DNA of 42,418 nt, taken from the NCBI RefSeq assembly GCF_003236335.1, contig NZ_POUB01000027.1, forward strand, positions 1 through 42,418, written 5' to 3'. This DNA comes from Micromonospora deserti (GTDB lineage Bacteria; Actinomycetota; Actinomycetes; Mycobacteriales; Micromonosporaceae). Position numbers and translations under genes: made by a program. The notes under the pieces were generated by a model. It had not been told where the DNA came from. It ran no database searches and saw only the letters and a program-made list of their open reading frames with translations. Within the stretch, counting starts at the first letter, position 1, and each line of letters opens with the position of its first letter. This document shows positions 1 through 7,847 of this stretch, piece after piece.

Positions 1-325
1 GGTTGAGGGTGGGTAGGGCCTGCGCGACCCGGCGCAGTGCGAGGCTCGCCAGGGCCGGTGACGCCGGCCCGTCCACCCGCCAGGGCTCGACGCCGGGGAG
101 TGGCTGGAGCAGCCCGGCGACCATCCGCTGCGCCTGCCCGACCGGCAGCGCGCCGTTGTCGTCCAGCAGCTCACCCAGGGCGAGCAGCGCCTGATCGGCC
201 TGTGCCGCGCGTTCCCCGTTGTCGGGCCGCGTCGGTCCCTGCTCGGCGGTGCAGGCGGCGACCGCCGTGAGGAGCGCGGTGAGCAGGACCGGGACGAGGC
301 GACCTCGGCGGTGACGTCGGGACAA
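1..325 (-). CDS. Secreted lipoprotein, unknown function, C-terminus outside window
   Basis: The frame runs off the left edge, so only the first 108 residues are visible. The start is a TTG at 323-325, preceded by a GGAGG ribosome binding site five bases upstream. No ATG or GTG in the frame fits as well. The protein begins LSRRHRRGR, continues with a hydrophobic stretch and ends the signal peptide with the lipobox-like LLTAVAAC. It should therefore be exported, lipid-modified on that Cys and held on the outer face of the membrane. The mature part is rich in Ala, Leu and Gln and looks helical (LLALGELLDD, GQAQRMVAGLL). I do not recognise a family. The gene is divergent from the 621-1268 gene. 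Confidence 0.6.
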   Translation of the reverse strand, partial: MSRRHRRGRLVPVLLTALLTAVAACTAEQGPTRPDNGERAAQADQALLALGELLDDNGALPVGQAQRMVAGLLQPLPGVEPWRVDGPASPALASLALRRVAQALPTLN

Positions 326-620
326 GGAGACCTCCGCGTGTTGTTCCTCGGGCCGGTGAAGCACCTGTCGTGGCGGGCGGGCCGTCCGACCCGGTGGAGC
401 GCGGGTGCGCTCGTCGATGGTACGAGCAGTGGGGCGACAATGGCAGCAGCGGACTGCGTGTGGGTGCAGCGGTGTGCGCCCGGCCGAGCGGGCGATGGAA
501 GCAGTCCGGCACGTGCAGGCGAACCGGCTGGCGACGTGTAATGCTTCGTCGGCCGCGCCACCGATGAGTTCGCCGGCGGGGCGGATCTGGTGCCAGCGAC
601 ACTCAAACCCCGGAGGTTCC

Positions 621-1268
621 ATGTCCGACGTCCTGACTCGCCAGGCCCTGTGGGCTGCTGCGCACGCCGAGCGCGCCGCCCTCGCCGACGACCTCGCCGC
701 ACTCGACACGACGCAGTGGGCGCAGCGATCGCTGTGCGGTCGGTGGACGGTGGAAGAGGTCGTCGCCCACCTGACGGCCGCGGCGAGCGTCGGCCCGTTG
801 CGCTGGACGGCCAGTGTGCTGGGCGCCCGGTTCGACTTCGACCTGCACAACGATCGGCGTCTCGCCGAGCATCGAGGCGCGACCCCGGACGAGACTCTTG
901 AGCGATTCCGGCGCGTCGTCGGCAGCACGACGTCGACGTTCGGCCCGACCGAGGCGTGGCTCGGTGAGGTGGTCGTGCACGCCCAGGACATCCGGCGTCC
1001 CCTCGGGATCGAGCGCACGCCCTCGATCGAGGCCGTCACGCCCGTCGCCCGCTTCTACGCCCGGCGTGACTTCACGGTCGCCGGCCGCAGCACTATCGAC
1101 GGCCTGCGTGTCGAGGCGATCGACGGGCCCTTCGCCACCGGGGCCGGCCCCCTGGTCAGCGGCACAACCCTGGCGCTGACCATGGTGATGGCCGGCCGAG
1201 GCGTCTACTGCGACGACCTCACCGGCCCCGGTGTGTCCACCCTGCGCGAGCGGTGCGCCTCAGCCTGA
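621..1268 (+). CDS. Maleylpyruvate isomerase family mycothiol-dependent protein (DinB-like)
   Basis: This 215-residue protein belongs to the actinobacterial maleylpyruvate isomerase N-terminal/DinB-like family. Family members are cytoplasmic four-helix-bundle proteins that bind a metal and often use mycothiol. Visible signatures are the WTVEEVVAHL helix, whose His is a usual metal ligand, and the typical VVVHAQDIRRPLGI segment near residue 125. The ATG at 621 follows CGGAGG by four bases, and the same frame stays open further upstream without coding character, so 621 is the best start. The substrate cannot be told from sequence, because many family members are uncharacterised detoxification or thiol-transfer proteins. 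It stands alone, with transposase debris immediately downstream. Confidence 0.8.
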   Translation: MSDVLTRQALWAAAHAERAALADDLAALDTTQWAQRSLCGRWTVEEVVAHLTAAASVGPLRWTASVLGARFDFDLHNDRRLAEHRGATPDETLERFRRVVGSTTSTFGPTEAWLGEVVVHAQDIRRPLGIERTPSIEAVTPVARFYARRDFTVAGRSTIDGLRVEAIDGPFATGAGPLVSGTTLALTMVMAGRGVYCDDLTGPGVSTLRERCASA

Positions 1269-1284
1269 CCCCGGCCCTTCTCGC

Positions 1285-1766
1285 CATCATCTGCGCCTAC
1301 CACGAACCGAGCTGCGTGTGGTGTGGCTGGCCGGGCGCGAGGGCCGGCTGTATGCCCGTCGGGGTGCTCCCCGGCGGCGGGCGGCCGGAGCCGGCCGGCG
1401 TCTGACGCTCCGGTTCACTGATCGGCTTGTCGTCACTCTGGCTCATCTGTGACTTGGGTGCCGCACGAGGCCCTGGCGGTGGCGTTCGGGGTGGACGACG
1501 CCGCGGCCGCCCGGGCACCGCTGGACGGCGCCTACCGGAATCGGGTGTCCTCGCTGTGCCGGCTGATCGACGCGGTCGACTTCGAGATGGACGCGGTCGC
1601 GAGCGCGGAGCAGAAGGCGCGCGCCCTGCGGGTCGTCGCCGACCATGCCGCCGCTGGGCGGTTGGCCCTCACCTACGAGACCACGCCGCTCACCGCCGCC
1701 GCCGAGGCCTGGTTGCGGCAGGCTGACCCGGGCCACAAGCCGGATCGTGCTGCCCCCGGAACATAG
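1285..1766 (+). pseudogene. Transposase debris (IS5-type N-terminal part, frameshifted; mixed downstream piece)
   Basis: Two frames carry pieces of an IS5-type DDE transposase N-terminus. The first has GAPRRRAAGAGRRLTLRFTDR and LVVTLAHL, and ends at a TGA at 1450-1452. A different frame then continues with VPHEALAVAFGVD, the segment that normally follows LVHLRxG in this family. After about 1510 the match stops and the frame continues as YRNRVSSLCRLIDAVDFEMD, which resembles the helical middle of IS110-type transposases. That second identification is weak. No DDE catalytic core or terminal inverted repeats are visible. The stretch is a non-functional scar, possibly of two elements. Confidence 0.5.
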
Positions 1767-1957
1767 GCGAACGGCCGCGGCACTGGAGCGACGCGCCGCC
1801 GGCGATCCGGGGGATGCCGTCCTCCGCCCTGGGCGGGTCGTGCGCGACCGTGCGGTCATGGTCGGGTGGGTAGCGGCTACGCGCCGACGGCAACCCCTCG
1901 CATGGGCCACTGGCAGGCCACCCGGACGCCCAGCCTTAGAGCCACAATCCCCGACGG

Positions 1958-2632
1958 TTAGCTGCCGGTGCCCTCCTGGGCGCCGTCGGGGGTGAACGCG
2001 CCGCTGCCGGGAGAGGTGTCGAGGTATACGTGCTGGTGACCGTGGCCGGCGTCGATGTTGATCTGGTCGAGTTGGGCGGCGGCGACCGACCAGGTGGCGG
2101 CGGCCTGCGTGGCTTGGCGGGTGGCCAGGTCGGTCAGGGCGGCTCGCTGGGCGGGTGGTGCGGTGAGGGCGAGCAGGTAGGTGTCGACGGCCAGGGCGGC
2201 CTGGTCCACGGCGGCGCGGAGGCCTCCGCGTGCCACGTTGGTGGCGGTGGTGCCCGACGGCGGGTCGGCGAAAGCCTGCGTGGCGTGCTGGATTGCCTGC
2301 TGCCACTGTCGGAGCTGGCCGGCCTCCGGCTGCGGGGCGCCAGCGGGGGCGGTGAAGGCGCTGAGAATTGGCGACAGTTCCTCGCGCAGCCTGCGCGCCG
2401 TGGTGGTCAGGTCGCTGATCTGCTGGGTGTCTCGCCGTGCCTCGACGGCGCGCATCTCGGCGATGGCGCTCGTGGTGTCGTCCGGCCGGCCCGTGGCATA
2501 GCCGGTGGCGCCGGCGAGCACCGCGACCGCGAGCCCGACCGCCACCACGACGGCGGCGAAACGGCTCGTGTGCGGGCGGCGCGTGTCCGGGCGGGGGAGT
2601 AAGTAGGAGGGCCTGCCGGTACGGCGCGTCAC
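1958..2632 (-). CDS. Membrane-anchored helical protein of unknown function
   Basis: The product has 224 residues. GTG at 2632 follows GAGGAG by six bases, which fixes the start. Residues 1-22 are basic and polar, and about 23-47 (FAAVVVAVGLAVAVLAGATG) form one membrane segment, so the rest lies outside the membrane. The outer part is rich in Ala, Gln and Thr, looks helical (two heptad-like stretches around AEMRAVEARR and TTTARRLREEL) and has no Cys. The C-terminus is His-rich (GHGHQHVY), which could bind metal, but that is only a suggestion. I recognise no family. It is divergent from the sugar dehydrogenase gene across a 549-base gap. Confidence 0.65.
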   Translation of the reverse strand: MTRRTGRPSYLLPRPDTRRPHTSRFAAVVVAVGLAVAVLAGATGYATGRPDDTTSAIAEMRAVEARRDTQQISDLTTTARRLREELSPILSAFTAPAGAPQPEAGQLRQWQQAIQHATQAFADPPSGTTATNVARGGLRAAVDQAALAVDTYLLALTAPPAQRAALTDLATRQATQAAATWSVAAAQLDQINIDAGHGHQHVYLDTSPGSGAFTPDGAQEGTGS

Positions 2633-3181
2633 GGCAATCTCCTCACATGAGTCGGCGGGACCGTGGTCGCAGCGTAGCCACTTTCTACAGATCCGTCGAT
2701 AGAACGCGATCCGCAGCCGGAACTTCTGTCAGTGTGGGCAGAAGCCGCCTGGACCGCGCCTGCGCCGCCGCCAGCGATTGCCCGAATGCGGCACCGGTCA
2801 GCCGGTCTGCTCGGTGTCAATGGACGGGCGACACGGCCGGCTGTCAGGCGACAGCGGGAAGGCCGGACGTGTGGGCGAGGGCGGCGGCCTCTGATCCAGC
2901 CTGGCGCTGACGGTCGCGGCCATAGGGGTGTTGTTGGTGGTGCGCTTCGCGACCCGTGGCCCTGACACGACGGTAGCGGCGGTTGCCAGTGAATGGGTAT
3001 TGGGGCGCAGGGTCACACTCCATAGCGCGAGGAGCGTATCGAGGGCGTATCTGTGCCTGTCGCCGCGGTGACGATTCCGAGACGGCGGATGTGGACTCTG
3101 GTGCCAGGCTCGCCTCCTCCTATGTGGGGCGCGCGGCGCCGGTGCCAGCCGGCGTGTGTCGAGAAGGCCCAGGGGTGCGCC
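2633..3181. other. Intergenic region between divergent genes, with a possible permease scrap
   Basis: No start-to-stop gene is convincing here. On the plus strand about 2895-3060 reads as a hydrophobic stretch (SLALTVAAIGVLLVVRF) with GC-rich third positions, no start codon, and a stop just upstream. It may be a remnant of a membrane transporter. The rest should hold the promoters of the two flanking divergent genes, but no clear -35/-10 pair was found. Confidence 0.3.
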
Positions 3182-4285
3182 ATGAGAAGACGGAGTGTTG
3201 TCGCCGGTATCGCCCTCGCCGTTGGCCTCGGCGTCGCCGGGCCGCCCGCCGCGGCGACCGCTCGCGGGCGCGGGGGCCGCGGCGGATCCGGCTGGTGGGA
3301 ATTTGACTTCACCCGGCCGGAGGTCGTCGCCACCGGCCTCGAAGTGCCGTGGGGGCTGGCCTTCCTGCCCGATGGCAGCGCGCTCGTCGCCGAGCGGAAC
3401 AGCGGGCGCGTCCTGCGGGTACGCCGAGGGTCGCCTCCCCAGCAGGTCGCGCAGATCTCCGGCGTCTCCGCGATAGGCGAGTCCGGGCTGCTCGGGCTGG
3501 CCGTCTCGCCGCGCTACCGCTTCGACCGCTACGTGTACGCCTACTTCACCTCGAACGTTGACAACCGCATCGTTCGATTCCGGCTCACCGCGCCGCAGGT
3601 CCAGCAGCCGATCCTCACCGGGCTCGCCCGGGCCAGCACCCACGATGGCGGACGCATCGCTTTCGGGCCCGATGGAATGCTCTACGCGGGCGTCGGCGAT
3701 GCCGCCCAGCCAGCCACCGCACAGGACCGGCAGAGCCGTAACGGAAAGATTCTGCGGATGCGGCCCGACGGCAGCGCGCCCCGAAGCAATCCGATCCCCG
3801 GATCGCTGGTGTACAGCCTCGGCCATCGCAATGTGCAGGGCCTGGCCTGGGACTGGCGGGACCGGCTCTACGCGACCGAGTTCGGTGCGAGCAGCTGGGA
3901 CGAGGTCAACCTCATCGTGCCGGGCGGCAACTACGGCTGGCCGGTGGTGGAGGGGGTGGCCAACGACCCACGGTTCCGTGACCCGATCGTGACGTGGCGG
4001 CCCGCCGAGGCGTCGCCCAGTGGCGCGGCGATCGTGGGCAGGACTCTCTACGTCGCGGCCCTGCGTGGAGCCCGGCTGTGGGTCGTACCGCTCGACCGGA
4101 GCGGCGGCGCAGGCACGCCCACGGCGCAGCTCGTCGGAACGTATGGCCGGCTGCGTACGGTCGTGCACGCACCGGACGGCTCGCTGTGGGTCACGACCAG
4201 CAACCGCGACGGGCGGGGCACTCCCGCGGCCGACGACGACCTGATCCTGCGGTTTCCGCCGATTCGTGACTGGTGGTGGTGGTGA
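3182..4285 (+). CDS. Secreted PQQ-dependent sugar dehydrogenase family protein (glucose/sorbosone dehydrogenase fold)
   Basis: The 367-residue product starts with a signal peptide (MRRRSVVAGIALAVGLGVAG, Ala-rich end near 26). The mature part is a six-bladed beta-propeller of the glucose/sorbosone dehydrogenase family. Matching features are EVPWGLAFLPDGSALVAER, IGESGLLGLAVSP, HDGGRIAFGPDGMLYAGVGD with the usual catalytic His, NGKILRMRPDG, YSLGHRNVQGLAWD, and a WDEVNLIVPGGNYGWP block. Relatives use PQQ and calcium to oxidise sugars outside the cell, and the real substrate here is unknown. ATG at 3182 is chosen because it directly precedes the signal peptide and follows AGGGG. The frame is open upstream but lacks coding character. 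The odd C-terminus ends in four Trp. A strong hairpin follows at 4358. Confidence 0.85.
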   Translation: MRRRSVVAGIALAVGLGVAGPPAAATARGRGGRGGSGWWEFDFTRPEVVATGLEVPWGLAFLPDGSALVAERNSGRVLRVRRGSPPQQVAQISGVSAIGESGLLGLAVSPRYRFDRYVYAYFTSNVDNRIVRFRLTAPQVQQPILTGLARASTHDGGRIAFGPDGMLYAGVGDAAQPATAQDRQSRNGKILRMRPDGSAPRSNPIPGSLVYSLGHRNVQGLAWDWRDRLYATEFGASSWDEVNLIVPGGNYGWPVVEGVANDPRFRDPIVTWRPAEASPSGAAIVGRTLYVAALRGARLWVVPLDRSGGAGTPTAQLVGTYGRLRTVVHAPDGSLWVTTSNRDGRGTPAADDDLILRFPPIRDWWWW

Positions 4286-4357
4286 GGCTGGCGCCGCCCG
4301 GGCCCACGAGAGTCTCGCCATGACGGGCATGCGGGCGGAGCCTCACCTGATCCCACC

Positions 4358-4386
4358 GGGCGCGTGCTCGCTCCGAGCACGCGCCC
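4358..4386 (+). terminator. Factor-independent-type hairpin after the sugar dehydrogenase
   Basis: A perfect 13-bp stem (GGGCGCGTGCTCG with its complement) and a 3-base loop lie 72 bases after the stop codon. No T-run follows, as is usual for actinomycete terminators. Confidence 0.6.
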
Positions 4387-4606
4387 CGCGCGTCCATACG
4401 TCTACGGGAATCGAACTTTGGATGTCGTCTGGCCCGCGCTGGCGGTTGAACGAGCGCAAGGGTGCGCACGGGGCGTCCTACCCCTGGTGCGTGGTCCGCC
4501 GGAAGGGGTATCCGCGACGTACGGCACCGAGCGGCTCCCGACACAGTCAGGGTCAGCCGCCCAACCCGCCGCCTCGGCCTCCGTGATACGGCCGGTCGCC
4601 TGGCCC

Positions 4607-5242
4607 TCAGTCTCCCTGGTACCGCTGCTCACGCCAAGGGTCCCCGTAGTCGTGGTACCCGCCGCTCTCCCAGAAGCCCGGCTCCTCCTCGAACAGCAGT
4701 TGGATGCCGCGGACCCACTTGGCCGACTTCCAGAAGTACAGGTGCGGAACAAGCAGCCGGGCCGGGCCGCCGTGCTCGGGCGCCAGGTCCTCACCGTCGT
4801 ACCGGTACGCCACCCACGCCTTCCCGTCGAGCAGATCCTCCAGCGGCAGGTTGGTGGTGTACCCGCCGTACGAGCCCACCAGTGCGAAGTCAGCCGCCGT
4901 TTCCACCTCCTCGAACAGCGTGTCGAGCGAGACCCCATGCCAGTTCGTACCGAGCTTCGACCACTTCGTGACGCAGTGGATGTCGACGGTGACCGTCTCC
5001 GCGGGCAGCGCGAGCAGGTCCGTCCAGGACCACCGGTGTTCGGTTCCCGCCTCGGTCGTGATGGTGAACTCCCACCCCTCCAGCGGGATACGCGGCGTCG
5101 GACCCGCCGACAGCACCGGAAAGTCCTCGGTCAGGTACTGCCCCGGCGGCAGCCTCGCATCCGGCGACCGCCGCCGTCCGGTGAACCCGGGAGAGACAAT
5201 TCCCATGCGCTGTTCGTACACCATCAACGCCCGCCGTTCCAT
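4607..5242 (-). CDS. Molybdopterin-dependent oxidoreductase, sulfite-oxidase-like (YedY/MsrP-type fold)
   Basis: The 211-residue product carries the molybdopterin-binding fold of sulfite oxidase-like enzymes. The VDIHCVTKWSKLGTNWHGV block has the Cys (residue 90 from the first Met) that ligates molybdenum in this family. It is followed by SYGGYTTNLPLEDL, HGGPARLLVPHLYFWKSAKWVRGI and a C-terminal WESGGYHDYGDPW, all typical of small stand-alone actinobacterial members. There is no Tat signal, so it looks cytoplasmic, unlike periplasmic MsrP. No haem-bearing membrane partner is adjacent. Three in-frame ATGs are possible (5242, 5224, 5206). Relatives usually begin near MGIVSPGF, so 5206 is plausible, but no start has a strong ribosome site. 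The substrate is unknown. Confidence 0.85.
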   Translation of the reverse strand: MERRALMVYEQRMGIVSPGFTGRRRSPDARLPPGQYLTEDFPVLSAGPTPRIPLEGWEFTITTEAGTEHRWSWTDLLALPAETVTVDIHCVTKWSKLGTNWHGVSLDTLFEEVETAADFALVGSYGGYTTNLPLEDLLDGKAWVAYRYDGEDLAPEHGGPARLLVPHLYFWKSAKWVRGIQLLFEEEPGFWESGGYHDYGDPWREQRYQGD

Positions 5243-5585
5243 GTTCCGTTAGCGAACCGGTCGTCCGGCAACCGCGTGATGGCGGAGGACACCCTGCGGT
5301 ATGCCATGCTTCGGTCCTGGCGGCGCCCGGAGGCGCGGACGTCGGACGGTGGTTTGAGACGCCCGGGGCTGTTCACCATGGCCCCCGATCGCGCTACCAA
5401 CCTGATGCGGGCGAGGTAGTCGGGTGGACCGGTCCGGGCGGCTGCGTGACCGCGACGTGCGCCAGGGCCGCCGGCAGCCTCCATCCCCATCCCAGCCGAG
5501 GCAGCCCGTCAGGCAGCCGGCTGCGGCAGTGGCCGAAAAGCCGAACCACGCGACGTCGAGCGCCGTCAGACAGGGCGTGAAGGAC
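5243..5585. other. Divergent intergenic region before the sigma-factor operon
   Basis: This 343-base stretch separates the oxidoreductase (minus) from the ECF sigma gene (plus). Frames on both strands remain open but show no recognisable protein. It contains the candidate ECF promoter at 5543-5567. Nothing else is evident. Confidence 0.4.
5543..5567 (+). promoter_or_regulatory. Candidate ECF-type promoter (autoregulation of the sigma operon)
   Basis: GAACC at 5543-5547 and CGTC at 5564-5567 are separated by 16 bases, resembling the GGAAC/CGTC architecture of many ECF promoters. It lies 18 bases before the proposed sigma start. ECF factors often transcribe their own operon, so this is a reasonable but untested guess. 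Confidence 0.3.
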
Positions 5586-6125
5586 ATGCACGGACTCGAC
5601 GACGCGGCCCTGCTGCGGCGCTCGGCACGAGGTGATGCCGCGGCCTTCGGCGTTCTCTACGACCGCTTGGCGCCGATGGTCCTCCTGCGATTACGCGGCC
5701 GATGCTCCGACCGAGAGCTCGTCGCGGATGTGCTTCAGGACGCGTTCGCAGCCGTCTGGCGGTCGGCGGATCAGTGGACGGGCCGTGGCGACGTGGCCGG
5801 GTGGGTCTGGACCATCGCGGCTCGGCGACTGGTCGACGTCTATCGCCAGCGCGCCGTGCGCTCCTCGGCTGTGGAGCGCAACGCGGCGGTCACCGTGGAG
5901 ACGTTCGCCCCGTCGGCCGAGGCCGTGGTGCTCGACGAGGTGCTCAATGGTGGCCTGGAGGCGGCACTCCGCCGGCTGTCGCCCGAACTGCTCGAGGTGT
6001 TGCGGGCGACGGTGCTCGACGGGCTCAGCACCCGGGAGACCGCCGCATTGCTCGGTGTTCCCGAAGGAACGGTCAAAGCGCGGGCCTTCCGGGCCCGCTC
6101 CATGTTGAGGCAGGCACTGGCATGA
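5586..6125 (+). CDS. ECF-subfamily RNA polymerase sigma factor
   Basis: The 179-residue product has the two-domain ECF layout. Sigma-2 covers roughly residues 15-80 (DAAAFGVLYDRLAP, DVLQDAFAAVWRSADQW, GDVAGWVWTIAARRLVDVYR). Sigma-4 covers about 120-178 (LRRLSPELLEVLRATVLDG, then the helix-turn-helix LSTRETAALLGVPEGTVKAR). It directs RNA polymerase to a small regulon. The stop overlaps the next start (ATGA at 6122-6125), so the anti-sigma factor is translationally coupled. ATG at 5586 fits the family length, and GTG at 5577 is an alternative. The regulon probably includes the following ABC transporter genes, because they form one overlapping operon. Confidence 0.92.
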   Translation: MHGLDDAALLRRSARGDAAAFGVLYDRLAPMVLLRLRGRCSDRELVADVLQDAFAAVWRSADQWTGRGDVAGWVWTIAARRLVDVYRQRAVRSSAVERNAAVTVETFAPSAEAVVLDEVLNGGLEAALRRLSPELLEVLRATVLDGLSTRETAALLGVPEGTVKARAFRARSMLRQALA

Positions 6126-7030
6126 ACGATCGACGGGAACCCTGTGCGGGCACCGGGACCTGGCATGCGTCACCGGTACTGCTCGCCGCCTACGCCGCGG
6201 GCCGGGCCCATGGTGCCGACGTGTGGTCGGTGGAGGCGCACCTCATCGCCTGTCCGCAGTGCCGGGCGGAACTGGCCGCCGTGCTCGAGCCAACTGACCA
6301 GGAACTGCTCGGGAACATTCGGGACAGCGTCGTCACGGCACTACCCCAACGCAGGACCGCCCGGATCCGGCGCGGCGTCGGGTGGCTCCGGTGGGTTCTG
6401 CGGCCCGGAACACTGATCGCGGTGGGCGTGGCGGTTCTCGGCGCCACGGCTCTCGATCTCGTCGCGGGCGTAGGCGACCGGGACGGCGGCGTGCTCTGGT
6501 TGCTCGCGCCGGCAATACCCCTCACCGGCGTGGCTCTGGCGGCGGTGGGCGAGGAGGATCCCTGCTGGGAGGCGATCCTCGCGGCACCCTCTGCGCTGCT
6601 GCGGCTCGTTCTGTGGCGCACGATCGCCGTCCTGATGTTCGCCGTGCCACTCGCCTCGGTGGCCGGGGGCCTGCGGGTGGCCGTCGCTGGCCAGTCCGGT
6701 TGGAACGCCGCGTGGCTTCTGCCGTGCCTGGCGTTGACCTCCGCGACGCTGGCCGGCGGCGCGTTCATCGGCGTGGAACGCGCCGCCCGATGCGTCGGGC
6801 TGCTGTGGTGCGCCGCGACTCTGGGCCCACCGCTGGTCCGCACCGGCGGTGACGCGCTGGCCGCGGTACGGCTGGCCGCGGCGCCACTGGCGGAAACGCC
6901 GGCGTTCGCGGCCACGGCACAGGTCGGATGGGCGTTGGTCACCCTGTTTTTCGTCGCCGTGGTGGTCCTCACCCGCGGCCGCTACGAAGTCGGTCATCAC
7001 ACCAAGGGAGTCACCCATGACGTCATCTGA
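6122..7030 (+). CDS. Membrane anti-sigma factor with N-terminal zinc-finger motif
   Basis: The protein has 302 residues. Near residue 40 it shows the HxxxCxxC core of zinc-binding anti-sigma domains (VEAHLIACPQCRAELA). This is followed by about six hydrophobic segments (WVLRPGTLIAVGVAVLGATA, LWLLAPAIPLTGVALAAVG and others) up to a short cytoplasmic tail. It should hold the upstream sigma factor at the membrane until a signal arrives. The multi-pass membrane part is longer than in simple one-span anti-sigma factors, so it may sense membrane state or interact with the transporter encoded next. The start overlaps the sigma stop by four bases, and the end overlaps the ATPase gene by 14 bases. Confidence 0.85.
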   Translation: MNDRREPCAGTGTWHASPVLLAAYAAGRAHGADVWSVEAHLIACPQCRAELAAVLEPTDQELLGNIRDSVVTALPQRRTARIRRGVGWLRWVLRPGTLIAVGVAVLGATALDLVAGVGDRDGGVLWLLAPAIPLTGVALAAVGEEDPCWEAILAAPSALLRLVLWRTIAVLMFAVPLASVAGGLRVAVAGQSGWNAAWLLPCLALTSATLAGGAFIGVERAARCVGLLWCAATLGPPLVRTGGDALAAVRLAAAPLAETPAFAATAQVGWALVTLFFVAVVVLTRGRYEVGHHTKGVTHDVI

Positions 7031-7847
7031 TCCACGGTCACCTGCGTCGGCTGCGGTGGACGACCCAACGATCCGGCTGAGCCGTCTCAGCGTGCGGTAC
7101 GGCCGGGGGCGTAGCGCACGTACGGCCCTCGACAGCGTCGACCTCGATCTGAACACCGGGGTACATGGTCTGTTGGGGCCTAACGGCGCCGGCAAGACGA
7201 CCCTGATGAGGGTTCTGGCCACCATTCTGTCGGCGACCTCCGGCGAGGTCAGGCTGCTCGGTCGTGACGTGCGGCACGAACGTGACCGGCGGCAGATCAG
7301 GCGGCAGCTGGGTTACCTCCCGCAGGCGTTCGGGTCGTACCCGCGGTTCACCGTGCGTGAGTTCGTCGGGTACTTCGCCTGGCTGAAGGAGGTTCCGTCA
7401 CGCCGGGCCGCCGCCGCGGTGGATCGGGCGATCGAGCGGGTCGGGTTGGCCGATCGAGCGGACACCCGGATGAAGTCGCTCTCCGGAGGCATGTTGCGTC
7501 GTGCCGGCCTGGCACAGGCTTTGGTCAACGATCCCGACGTGCTGTTGCTCGACGAGCCTACTGTCGGACTGGACCCGGAGCAGCGCATCAGCTTCCGGCG
7601 TCTGCTGCGCGAGGTCGGCGCGGACACCACCGTATTGATCAGTACGCACATCGTCGACGACGTCGCCGCCATCTGCCATCAGGCCGTCCTCGTCCGCGAA
7701 GGCCGCGTCGTCCTGCGCACCCACCCCTCACAACTTGAGCGGCTGGGCGAGTCCATCGGATCCACGCAGGACGGGACATCGGCACTGGAACGCGGATACA
7801 CGGCCGCGCTGCACGGTCGCGACGTACCGTCGGGGGTGGCTCAGTGA
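7017..7847 (+). CDS. ABC transporter ATP-binding protein
   Basis: The 276-residue ATPase has Walker A GPNGAGKTT, a Q-loop region (LGYLPQAFGSYPRFTVREF), the signature LSGGMLRRAGLAQAL, Walker B VLLLDEPTVGLDP and the switch His in LISTHIVDD. It belongs to the CcmA/NatA/BcrA-like group that pairs with separate membrane subunits, as in drug or peptide export and immunity. The ATG at 7017 follows AAGGGAG by six bases and lies inside the end of the anti-sigma gene. Its stop overlaps the next GTG start by four bases. The partners should be the products of the next two genes. The cargo is unknown. Confidence 0.93.
   Translation: MTSSDPRSPASAAVDDPTIRLSRLSVRYGRGRSARTALDSVDLDLNTGVHGLLGPNGAGKTTLMRVLATILSATSGEVRLLGRDVRHERDRRQIRRQLGYLPQAFGSYPRFTVREFVGYFAWLKEVPSRRAAAAVDRAIERVGLADRADTRMKSLSGGMLRRAGLAQALVNDPDVLLLDEPTVGLDPEQRISFRRLLREVGADTTVLISTHIVDDVAAICHQAVLVREGRVVLRTHPSQLERLGESIGSTQDGTSALERGYTAALHGRDVPSGVAQ

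Noticed and set aside
2798..4330. Long minus-strand frame across the sugar dehydrogenase
   Set aside because: The plus strand carries the propeller enzyme with signal peptide and conserved blocks. The antisense text is Arg/Pro/Ala-rich shadow.
4405..4440. Minus-strand text GTTCGATTCCC resembling a tRNA T-loop
   Set aside because: The bases before TTCGATT do not pair with those after it, and no acceptor stem, anticodon arm or CCA-side partner can be folded around it.
4607..5242. Assignment as MsrP methionine sulfoxide reductase
   Set aside because: There is no Tat signal and no MsrQ-like haem membrane protein next to it. Only the general sulfite-oxidase-like fold is supported.
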